From: an uncultured Deferribacteraceae bacterium
Lineage (GTDB): Bacteria; Chrysiogenota; Deferribacteres; CAMZNJ01
Assembly: GCA_947313825.1 (NCBI GenBank)
Contig: CAMZNJ010000007.1
Span: 1-32,739 of the forward strand
DNA length: 32,739 nucleotides
Direction: 5' to 3'
The position numbers and the translations under genes were made by a program. Of the stretch, positions 25,901-32,739 are shown piece after piece (positions within the stretch are counted from its first letter, which is position 1; each line of letters starts with the position of its first letter). Under the pieces are notes generated by a model. It searched no databases, had not been told where the DNA came from, and saw only the letters and a list, made by a program, of their open reading frames with translations.

Positions 25901-27730
25901 GGCGAATACGGACAAATACCCATTCGCCTCGACGTTATATTTTCCGACAACACAAACCGCGTCAACATCTCCGTGGAACTTCTGGAAACCTCCGCCACAC
26001 TCAAAAAATACCTCAACTCAACCCACCCAAACTTCACCATCATCATGCGACCCTTCATCGACAGACGCACCAACCACCACCAATACCCCGCAATACTGCC
26101 AAACGAAATGGAAAACCACCTCAAATACGATACACAATCCCTGCAGTTCAACATCAACAACGACTACAACGCCTCCATCGCCTCCCAAGAAGCAACATTC
26201 CACCACGGCATCGAATCACAACACAACAACTATACCGCACAAGACCACAGCCGTGCACTAGGCGAACACACCACCCTGCACTCCCCCGGCTTCTTCCAAC
26301 TCGACCTAACAAAACACTCCAAAGGAACCCTAACCTGCCACGCAACACAAAACAAACTACAACTAAACCCACGACTCGACCAACTCCAAGAACAACTATC
26401 ACAACGCAACACCGACAAACACAACAGCCAAAAACTACACTCCGTACTGCCCACAACAAACAACAACCCCAACAACGCCTGCCAACTGGAAATACTACTA
26501 CGACACTCCTCATGGCGGTTCCTCGCAAAACGTGATGACGGATACACCGTCATTGCTGGCTTCCCATGGTTCCTCGACTGGGGACGCGACACACTCATCT
26601 GCCTCAGGGGCTACATCGCTGGCGGCTTCCTACACGAAAGCCACCAAGTTCTACACACATTCGCCAAATTCGAACACAACGGCACACTACCAAACATGAT
26701 TGCTGGGAACAACTCCAACAATCGCGAAACCTCCGACGCTCCACTACTATTCATCCTTGCCCTAGGGGAATACATCCAAAAAGTGGGGAACAACAACATC
26801 CTCGGCGAAACAGTCCATAGCACCGACGGTCGCAATAAATACGGCAACACTCTTGCACACACCATCATATCCATCGTCGAAGGGTACATCGCTGGCACAT
26901 CCGTCGGCGTCTACATGGACACCGATACACACCTCATCTACAGCCCCTCACACTACACTTGGATGGACACAAACTACCCCGCCGGAACACCACGACAAGG
27001 CTTCCCCATCGAAATACAAGCACTTTGGGCATACGCACTCAACCTCGCCCACACCATCACCCACGACCAACGATACCAAACCATGTACACAAACGTTAAA
27101 AGCTCCATGGACACACTGTTTTACCACGAAAACCTCGGCTACTACGGCGACTGCATTCACGCACACCACGGACAACACCCCAAAGACGGACTACTCGACG
27201 ACGCACTCAGACCCAACCAACTCTACCTCATCTCCCTCGGAATCATTAACCCCGAAAAAAGCCGCAACGTTGTGGCACAATGCTGGGATTTAGTGGTTGA
27301 AGGGGGTATCCGATCCCTCTCCAATCGCACCCTTGGCGTTCCCCTGTACACCTATGCAAAAGAGGGGCACCCCGTGGAAAATATCCGCAACCTCTACCGC
27401 GGAACATACGAAGGAGATGAAGACACACAACGCAAACTCGCCTACCACAACGGCACCGTATGGACATTCATGTTCCCATTATTTATCGAGAGCGTTCTCA
27501 CCTTAGGGGGGGACGCACACCATGACGCCTGCCTATCCATGCTTATTTCCATGGTCAAACCCTACTCCAGCGGTGCCGTGGGGTTTATGGATGAGGTCAA
27601 AGATGGCGACGCACCACACTACACACGGGGCACATACGCCCAAGCTTGGTCGTCCACTGAGGCACTCCGCGTATTCTTAATGCTCCAGAATTCTGCAAAA
27701 AAATCTGCAAAAAAATCCCCCTTACCGTAA
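22961..27730 (+). CDS. Bifunctional glycogen debranching enzyme: GH13 alpha-amylase-type domain fused to GH133 amylo-alpha-1,6-glucosidase
   Basis: GH13 motifs: I FLDLPANHTS, II GVDGFRCDAGYMI, III LFLLEGLGG, IV LNFAETHDNNR. GH133 motifs: AGFPWFLDWGRDTLICLRGYIAGG, FEHNGTLPNMIAGNNSNNRETSDAPLLFI, YTWMDTNYPAGTPRQGFPIEIQALWAYAL, QAWSSTEALRVFL. Confidence 0.9.
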   Translation: MLHIHNQTIDVTTKPNSGAHIAAYSGDIINFQVTFSQPINAEVFLRTNLGGIPQRRKHLVNTYGNLHTLSSIGWSNHRLTQDTQNTQSTQSTQDNTYSIHIPVSDSGNYECTLYCTDSTGKTHWLIDQNITVKVIPSYYSSYNAVYSLTPRVFHANTDANTDANTDATNPPSGTFQSSLPHINYIIDHLKFNILMFLPIFPVPVHYGRMGDYGSYYAPQDYFSVDPAYATFSKKYTPVQQFVNLVAHIHGKGARVFLDLPANHTSWASSAHNRYPQWFARNDNANFKSPGAWGIEWSDLVELQYSKPNKLSQMQTQYNTYYSTNTTNTNTSCTHTNYGELGSGRYQDLNTELMDYMAEVFLFWCKTGVDGFRCDAGYMIDKRIWAYIIARVRTTYPNTLFLLEGLGGSWEDTYALLTEAHMDWAYSELFQTYSAEHINQYITNTDNYLSKGGMLLNFAETHDNNRLATQGHNYALFRVQLCALLSRNGSYGIHSGVEWFATEKFDVHKSSSISWGQSPNMTQQLCQLNTLLATHPCFTPHSQTKNINQNHNSQTLAYVKYFDRNQDILHHSANKGEIQPPIMYKDSMNLPLVILANPSNQHATTTFSLNQHIKNTHNTKWCNRSTTKTGIQTVDLLTGKKHTLHNNQHDTFTITLPPLTILCLSESTTQFSQLQQLEQIPGINQTIMEYQMRLDLYHDIVTKVHNQQENETLYHLFCTNMEKFFCKLHQTPIPPAIIIDLRNTHNDTHNDTPQYNRSHEHKRIIVPTNYYLVVKHNLPFYVQEYRNANTFATKLNTDSYVFIVAPMGDMDEKQYRSYHIAMLHHGKLATNTNTTTNINATTTNTNTNTNTNSTTNSTNISTTLHSVFLSNNTNTAANLEHHTQTDSLTSNHLIDPVGVCTNNLGGYAQIRGSWGEYDSKYDALLAANCNPQYPVDRTIVLSKMDIWLRINNYSSPLNKTVQKTFVPSVTNHLSWIFTPHMGEYGQIPIRLDVIFSDNTNRVNISVELLETSATLKKYLNSTHPNFTIIMRPFIDRRTNHHQYPAILPNEMENHLKYDTQSLQFNINNDYNASIASQEATFHHGIESQHNNYTAQDHSRALGEHTTLHSPGFFQLDLTKHSKGTLTCHATQNKLQLNPRLDQLQEQLSQRNTDKHNSQKLHSVLPTTNNNPNNACQLEILLRHSSWRFLAKRDDGYTVIAGFPWFLDWGRDTLICLRGYIAGGFLHESHQVLHTFAKFEHNGTLPNMIAGNNSNNRETSDAPLLFILALGEYIQKVGNNNILGETVHSTDGRNKYGNTLAHTIISIVEGYIAGTSVGVYMDTDTHLIYSPSHYTWMDTNYPAGTPRQGFPIEIQALWAYALNLAHTITHDQRYQTMYTNVKSSMDTLFYHENLGYYGDCIHAHHGQHPKDGLLDDALRPNQLYLISLGIINPEKSRNVVAQCWDLVVEGGIRSLSNRTLGVPLYTYAKEGHPVENIRNLYRGTYEGDEDTQRKLAYHNGTVWTFMFPLFIESVLTLGGDAHHDACLSMLISMVKPYSSGAVGFMDEVKDGDAPHYTRGTYAQAWSSTEALRVFLMLQNSAKKSAKKSPLP
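23198..23242 (+). repeat. In-frame 9-bp x5 tandem repeat (actcagRRc) in the debranching enzyme
   Basis: Encodes TQDTQNTQSTQSTQD. Confidence 0.93.
23423..23458 (+). repeat. In-frame 12-bp x3 tandem repeat (gcaaacacagac) in the debranching enzyme
   Basis: Encodes ANTDANTDANTD. Confidence 0.95.
25187..25210 (+). repeat. In-frame 12-bp x2 repeat (acacacaacgat)
   Basis: Encodes NTHNDTHNDT in the debranching enzyme. Confidence 0.85.
25441..25584 (+). repeat. Asn/Thr low-complexity coding repeat (AACACC units)
   Basis: Encodes ATNTNTTTNINATTTNTNTNTNTNSTTNSTNIST... in the inter-domain region. Confidence 0.92.
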
Positions 27731-27894
27731 ATATTATTAACATTTTCAGCACCACAATTTCCGCAGATATACGGCTGACACTCAATATAGACACACCTTT
27801 CCCATTATTATAACTCTTTTCTATCTTATTATGATATATATTATTTTATAATATTATATGCACTAAATAAACTTTGTGTGTTACAATAATATTG

Positions 27895-27977
27895 TTGGGA
27901 TGCTTGCATTGGGATGCTTGCATTGGGATGCTTGCATTGGGATGCTTGCATTAGGATGCTTGCATTAGGATGCTTGG
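27895..27977 (+). repeat. Tandem repeat, 14 bp x6 (ttgggatgcttgca)
   Basis: Copies at 27895, 27909, 27923, 27937, 27951 and 27965; the last two have ttagg, the final one diverges at its end. Confidence 0.97.
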
Positions 27978-28085
27978 CACAGCCTCACTCGCCGCCAACC
28001 TCTCGCCTACTGCACTACAGCACCCTTCCCCGTGCCAACTTTCCAAACAATACCATTTGTGTCGCACCAAAAGGAGATATTGAAC

Positions 28086-30647
28086 ATGACAAACCTAAAC
28101 GTATTCAACGTAAAACCCAACCTGCCCGCAAATATCCAATTCCTCGAGGAACTCTGCAACAACGTTGCTTGGTGCTGGACACCCGAAGCCGTCGACCTAT
28201 TCGTCAACGGTATCGATAGCTGCACTTGGCACGCCTCTGGACACAACCCCAAGGAATTCCTGTCCATGCTACCGCAGCAACGCTTTGAAGATCTCAGCAC
28301 CGACAAACTATTCCTCTCACGACTAAGCAGTATTCATAAGCAGTTCAAATCCATATCCCCCACAAACAAAGCCCTCACCGACACCTCCAAAGGGTGCATC
28401 GCCTACTTTTCACTAGAATTTGGGCTCCATGAAAGTATTCGCATCTACTCCGGCGGACTCGGACTTTTAGCCGGCGATCACCTCAAAAGTGCCACCGACC
28501 TCAAACTCCCACTGGTCGGCGTCGGACTCCTCTACAACTACGGCTACTTCAAGCAAGTTGTGGACAACAATGGCTACCAACAAGAGATCTACTTCTCAAA
28601 TAGTAACGAATTCCTACCCATCAATGAAGAGGTTGACAAAGAGGGGAACACCCTCATCATTGAGGTTCCCATAACCACTCGCTCTGTGTACGCTAAAGTA
28701 TGGCGTATCGACGTTGGTTGCGTCCCCTTGTACCTCATGGACACCAATATTCCGCAAAACCCGCACGACCTCAGAAACATCACATCCTCACTCTACGGCG
28801 GCGATGAAGATATGCGTCTCACTCAGGAGATTCTCCTCGGTGTGGGCGGATTTCGTGCCTTAGCTGCCATAGGGTACGAACCCACCGTATGCCACCTCAA
28901 TGAAGGACATGCCGCTTTCGTTAGCGTCGAACGCACCGCACACCTCATGCGTACATTCGACCTCACCTTTGATGAAGCCTCCATTCTACACTACCGCACC
29001 ACCGTGTTTACCACACACACACCTGTGCCTGCCGGTAACGAACGCTTTGAGGCTTGGCGTGTACGCAAATATATCGACGGACTTTTCGAACAAACAAAAA
29101 TCTCTAGCGATACCGTCATCGCCCGCGGACACGCTCCTAACGAACCCAATGACGCACCTGTATCCATGACCATCCTTGGGCTCTCCAGTGCCTTCTATGT
29201 TAACGGCGTCTCCAAACTCCACGCCAAAGTTGCCCAAGGTATGTGGCAACACTTCTGGCCAAACCTGCCCAAAGATGAAGTGCCCATTGCGGCCATCACC
29301 AACGGCGTTCACGCCATGTCTTGGGTATCAAGCCACCACTACGCCCTGTTCAACAAATACCTCGGGTACGGCTGGCAAAGCAATACCCACACCAACACCC
29401 TCTGGAAAGATAACTTCGACAAAATCCCTGAAGGGGAGCTTTGGAGCGTGCATGAAAAATGCCGAACAATCCTCATCAACAGCCTTCGTCGCCGTATCAA
29501 AAATAAACTACTCCTCGACTCCGTCCCCTCACACGTTATCTCCGATGTGCAAAAACTACTCTCACCCGAAACGCTCACCATCGGATTTGCTAGGCGGTTT
29601 GCCACCTACAAACGTGCATCCCTACTACTGCAAGATAAAGAACGATTCCTCAAAATCCTCACCAATAAAGCCCACCCCGTGCAATTCATCTTTGCCGGAA
29701 AAGCACACCCCGCCGACGTGGCAGGGAAAAATATTATTCGCGAAATCATCGAATTCGCCAAAGAAAATAATGTTGAAGATCGACTTTTATTCGTGGAAAA
29801 CTACGACATTAGTATTGCCCGTGTGCTGGTTCAAGGTGTTGACGTCTGGCTCAACAACCCCGTTCGCCCCGAAGAAGCTAGCGGTACTTCCGGAATGAAA
29901 GCCGCCATGAATGGTGCCCTCAACCTATCTATCCCCGACGGCTGGTGGGACGAAGCATACCACCCCGGAAACGGCTGGTGCATCGACGTTGCTCACAACA
30001 ACAACGCCTCCCCCGAATACCGCGACTTTGTTGAAGGTCAAAACCTGTACTCACTACTGGAAAACAGAGTCATACCACTATTCTACGACCGAGGAACGGA
30101 AGGCACACCACATCGATGGGTCAAAATGATGAAAAACTCCATCAAAATGAGCCTAGGACAATTCTCCTCGCATCGCATGGTTTCCGACTACAACAAAAAC
30201 TTCTATAAACCCGCTACTGCTGAATTTGCAAGGCTCACTAGCGACAACTGCAGCAACCTCAAGGACAAACTCGAAGCAAGGGAGCACACCTACCAAATGT
30301 TCCCCAAATGCCACATCGACAAAACAGTTGTTGCAACCAAATCACCTGACGACAGCATTATGGTCGGCTCAAGCCTAAACGTTACTAGCCACGTGTTCCT
30401 TGGCGAACTCGATCCCGACACAGTGATGGTACAAGCGTATTACGGCACCATGGACAAGGATGGACATATTATAAACAGTAACTACAGCGTCATGACACTC
30501 AAAGACAACCTTGGCGACGGTTACTACACCTTCACAACAAATATCAAACTCCATGTGGCAGGGAAATTTGGCGTAACCTCGCGACTTGTTCCCAATGTTG
30601 AAAACTGGGCGGCTATCTACCCCGGATTTGTTTCTTGGTCGCAATAG
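28086..30647 (+). CDS. glgP: Alpha-glucan (glycogen) phosphorylase
   Basis: CIAYFSLEFGLHESIRIYSGGLGLLAGDHLKSATDL, NEGHAAFV, VFTTHTPVPAGNERF, ITNGVHAMSW, PLP-site EEASGTSGMKAAMNGALNLSIPDGWWDE. Start ATG 28086 preceded by aaggagat. Confidence 0.95.
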   Translation: MTNLNVFNVKPNLPANIQFLEELCNNVAWCWTPEAVDLFVNGIDSCTWHASGHNPKEFLSMLPQQRFEDLSTDKLFLSRLSSIHKQFKSISPTNKALTDTSKGCIAYFSLEFGLHESIRIYSGGLGLLAGDHLKSATDLKLPLVGVGLLYNYGYFKQVVDNNGYQQEIYFSNSNEFLPINEEVDKEGNTLIIEVPITTRSVYAKVWRIDVGCVPLYLMDTNIPQNPHDLRNITSSLYGGDEDMRLTQEILLGVGGFRALAAIGYEPTVCHLNEGHAAFVSVERTAHLMRTFDLTFDEASILHYRTTVFTTHTPVPAGNERFEAWRVRKYIDGLFEQTKISSDTVIARGHAPNEPNDAPVSMTILGLSSAFYVNGVSKLHAKVAQGMWQHFWPNLPKDEVPIAAITNGVHAMSWVSSHHYALFNKYLGYGWQSNTHTNTLWKDNFDKIPEGELWSVHEKCRTILINSLRRRIKNKLLLDSVPSHVISDVQKLLSPETLTIGFARRFATYKRASLLLQDKERFLKILTNKAHPVQFIFAGKAHPADVAGKNIIREIIEFAKENNVEDRLLFVENYDISIARVLVQGVDVWLNNPVRPEEASGTSGMKAAMNGALNLSIPDGWWDEAYHPGNGWCIDVAHNNNASPEYRDFVEGQNLYSLLENRVIPLFYDRGTEGTPHRWVKMMKNSIKMSLGQFSSHRMVSDYNKNFYKPATAEFARLTSDNCSNLKDKLEAREHTYQMFPKCHIDKTVVATKSPDDSIMVGSSLNVTSHVFLGELDPDTVMVQAYYGTMDKDGHIINSNYSVMTLKDNLGDGYYTFTTNIKLHVAGKFGVTSRLVPNVENWAAIYPGFVSWSQ

Positions 30648-30687
30648 TCAATAAGTACATACTATTTGATACACGGTGGAAATAATT

Positions 30688-32166
30688 ATGAAAGTGCTAA
30701 TCGTAACCCCTGAAATAACCTACCTCCCACGCGGAATGGGGAACCTTGCCAACTACGTCTACGCCAAAGGTGGCGGACTTGCTGACATCTCATCATCCAT
30801 TGCCGGTGAGCTGTTCTCCCTCGGAACCGACATTCATGTCGCAATACCACACTACCGCAAAATGTACCGCGACTCCTCCCATACCCGACCGCTACACCGT
30901 GTTATCTTGCGTGAAAAAAATAAGTACTTCTCCAAACTCTCCGAAAACCGTATCCACCTCGCCAATGACGAGCTGTTCTTCGAACGTGAACAGGTTTACA
31001 GTAGCTACACACTCAACGACACAAGCGTTGCCGTGGCTTTTCAGCGGGAAGTTATCAACACCATCATCCCCCGCGTTAAACCCGACATTATCCACTGCAA
31101 CGACTGGATGACAGGACTCATCCCCGCTTACGCCAAATCCCAAGGTATCAAAACCCTGTTCACACTGCACAACATTCACACTAACTATACGCCACTCTCC
31201 TCACTTAAAGAGGCAGGCATCAATACTGACGAATTCGAACAGCACCTCTACCTATCCGAAAACGAAGACAACCCCAACGATCCACTCGTAAACCTCCTCG
31301 TAAGCGGTATCTTCGCCTCCGATAAGGTCAACACTGTCAGCACCACATTTTTGGAGGAGCTTGTTACGGGTATGCACAGCTTTATCGACTGGGATGTCCG
31401 CAAAGAGGTAATCTCCAAGCACGCCCATGGACACGCCTTAGGTGTTATTAATGTGCCTCAATCTATTCAAGATCCGCGAAAAGATAGGCATATTGTCATG
31501 AACTACAACTCCAAAGGGTTTTTGGAAGGGAAAAGCAAGAACAAGAAGCATTTCCAAAAAGAGGTCGGTCTTGAAGTCAAACCCAACGCTCCCATCCTTT
31601 TTTGGCCAAACCGACTCGACCCTGTGCAAAAAGGGTGCAGTCTGTTCTCCGATATCCTTTACCAAACCGTACGCAAATACTGGAAAGATAACCTGCAGGT
31701 TGCCATCGTCGCCAACGGTCCCTACTTCGAGAACTTTCAGGAAATCGCAAAATTCCACAACCTCGAACACCGAATCGCCGTCGTCAACTTCTCCGAACGA
31801 CTGTCAAACCTAGGCTACGCCGCCAGCGACTTCCTCATGATGCCCTCCAAGTTCGAACCCTGTGGCTTACCCCAAATGGTCGGACAAAAATACGGCACAC
31901 TCCCCATTGTTCACGCAACTGGCGGACTAATGGACACCGTCAAACATATCGACCTGAAAAAGGGTACGGGGAGCGGATTTGTATTTGAACACTACACACC
32001 TTCAAGCCTCGCTTGGGGCATAGATGAAGCTATTCGCTTTTACAAACAAAAACCTGAAACCAAAAATGAGCACATACGCAAAATTATGTTCAACTCCTAC
32101 AAAACATTCCACAGCTCCAAGGTTGCCCATAACTACAAATCTATTTACAAAGATCTCATGGCGTAA
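30688..32166 (+). CDS. glgA: Glycogen/starch synthase (GT5 family)
   Basis: MKVLIVTPEITYLPRGMGNLANYVYAKGGGLADISSSIAGELFSLGTDIHVAIPHYR, IIHCNDWMTGLIPAY, LFTLHNIHTNY, MMPSKFEPCGLPQMVGQKYGTLPIVHATGGLMDTV. Confidence 0.93.
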   Translation: MKVLIVTPEITYLPRGMGNLANYVYAKGGGLADISSSIAGELFSLGTDIHVAIPHYRKMYRDSSHTRPLHRVILREKNKYFSKLSENRIHLANDELFFEREQVYSSYTLNDTSVAVAFQREVINTIIPRVKPDIIHCNDWMTGLIPAYAKSQGIKTLFTLHNIHTNYTPLSSLKEAGINTDEFEQHLYLSENEDNPNDPLVNLLVSGIFASDKVNTVSTTFLEELVTGMHSFIDWDVRKEVISKHAHGHALGVINVPQSIQDPRKDRHIVMNYNSKGFLEGKSKNKKHFQKEVGLEVKPNAPILFWPNRLDPVQKGCSLFSDILYQTVRKYWKDNLQVAIVANGPYFENFQEIAKFHNLEHRIAVVNFSERLSNLGYAASDFLMMPSKFEPCGLPQMVGQKYGTLPIVHATGGLMDTVKHIDLKKGTGSGFVFEHYTPSSLAWGIDEAIRFYKQKPETKNEHIRKIMFNSYKTFHSSKVAHNYKSIYKDLMA

Positions 32167-32183
32167 CACACAAGAGGCGAAAC

Positions 32184-32739
32184 GTGAATAAACATAACAG
32201 CAACACAGTGTCGTTTCGAAACGACCCATATTTGGAATCGCACCAAGAAGCACTCAACACCCGTGTGCAAAACGTTAGCAACACACTGGAACGCCTCACC
32301 GGAACACCCCTAGACGAACACGCCGGCGAACGACTCCAAACCTTTGCCAACGGTTACCACTACTTTGGACTGCACAAAATAGGTCGCGGTAACTCATTCC
32401 GTTGGGTAGTGCGGGAATGGGCACCTAACGCCATTAGCATGTACCTTTTTGGCGACTTTAGTGGCTGGCGTGTTCGCACTCAGTACGCCTTCACCAACAT
32501 TGGCGGTGGCGTTTGGGAGTTGACCCTCCCCAAGGGGAGCCTCAGCCACGGTCAGCTGTACAAGTTGCGTATTATTCACAGCAGTGGCATTGTTGATAGG
32601 CTACCGGCGTACGCTGTTCGCACTGTGCAGGACGAATCCACCAAGGTTTTTTGTGCCCAAGTGCACCACCCCAAACTCCGTTATGTTTTCAAGCACCCCA
32701 CGCCTGTTGCTTCCCCCACGCCTGTTGCTTCCCCCACGC
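32184..32739 (+). CDS. glgB: 1,4-alpha-glucan branching enzyme, N-terminal part (runs off the window)
   Basis: GTG start: MNKHNSNTVSFRNDPYLESHQEALNTRVQNVSNTLERLTG...HYFGLHKIGRGNSFRWVVREWAPNAISMYLFGDFSGWRVRTQYAFTNIGGGVWELTLPKGSLSHGQLYKLRIIHSSGIVDRLPAYAVRTVQDESTKVFCAQVHHPKLRYVFKHP: CBM48 of a GH13_8-type branching enzyme. Confidence 0.9.
   Translation, partial: MNKHNSNTVSFRNDPYLESHQEALNTRVQNVSNTLERLTGTPLDEHAGERLQTFANGYHYFGLHKIGRGNSFRWVVREWAPNAISMYLFGDFSGWRVRTQYAFTNIGGGVWELTLPKGSLSHGQLYKLRIIHSSGIVDRLPAYAVRTVQDESTKVFCAQVHHPKLRYVFKHPTPVASPTPVASPT
32699..32739 (+). repeat. In-frame 18-bp repeat (cacgcctgttgcttcccc), at least 2 copies, truncated by the window end
   Basis: ccacgcctgttgcttcccccacgcctgttgcttcccccacgc encodes PTPVASPTPVASPT. 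Confidence 0.9.

Noticed and set aside
26154-26598. Long antisense ORFs opposite the debranching enzyme (and similar ones at 8617-9057, 23607-24213, 25879-26535, 29176-29898)
   Set aside because: Biased codon composition produces long open alternate frames; the sense frame carries intact catalytic motifs.
1-32739. tRNA, rRNA, IS element, integrase, prophage or toxin-antitoxin genes
   Set aside because: None recognised by eye in either strand or in the ORF track.

Overview
The window holds two accessory-rich blocks of a flagellated diderm bacterium (FlgA implies a P-ring). One block is flagellar and glycosylation genes. The other is a four-gene glycogen operon.

Plus strand at the start: the 3' end of one flagellin and a complete ~100 kDa flagellin. 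Minus strand, 3.1-16.3 kb: ubiX, bioB, flgA, flgG, flgF-like, a lipoprotein, a DUF115/Maf-type motility accessory protein, rseP, dxr, cdsA, a Sel1-repeat protein and an AI-2E-family permease. Plus strand, 16.4 kb to the end: holB-like, PSP1/RicT-like, a third large flagellin, a DUF2292-like small protein, a 615-aa protein with an Ala-Asp repeat and an apparent half of an O-GlcNAc-transferase (GT41) domain, a fused GH13+GH133 glycogen debranching enzyme, glgP, glgA and the start of glgB.

The most unusual signal is a dense population of unrelated short tandem repeats (units 5-28 bp). They sit repeatedly at or just after stop codons, and in-frame repeats also fall in loops or tails of otherwise conserved enzymes. 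Other leads are a near-perfect sigma54 promoter before the flgF/G/A operon, a sigma28-like promoter before flagellin 3, and the half-GT41 protein next to a flagellin. All assignments are by eye; no searches were run.
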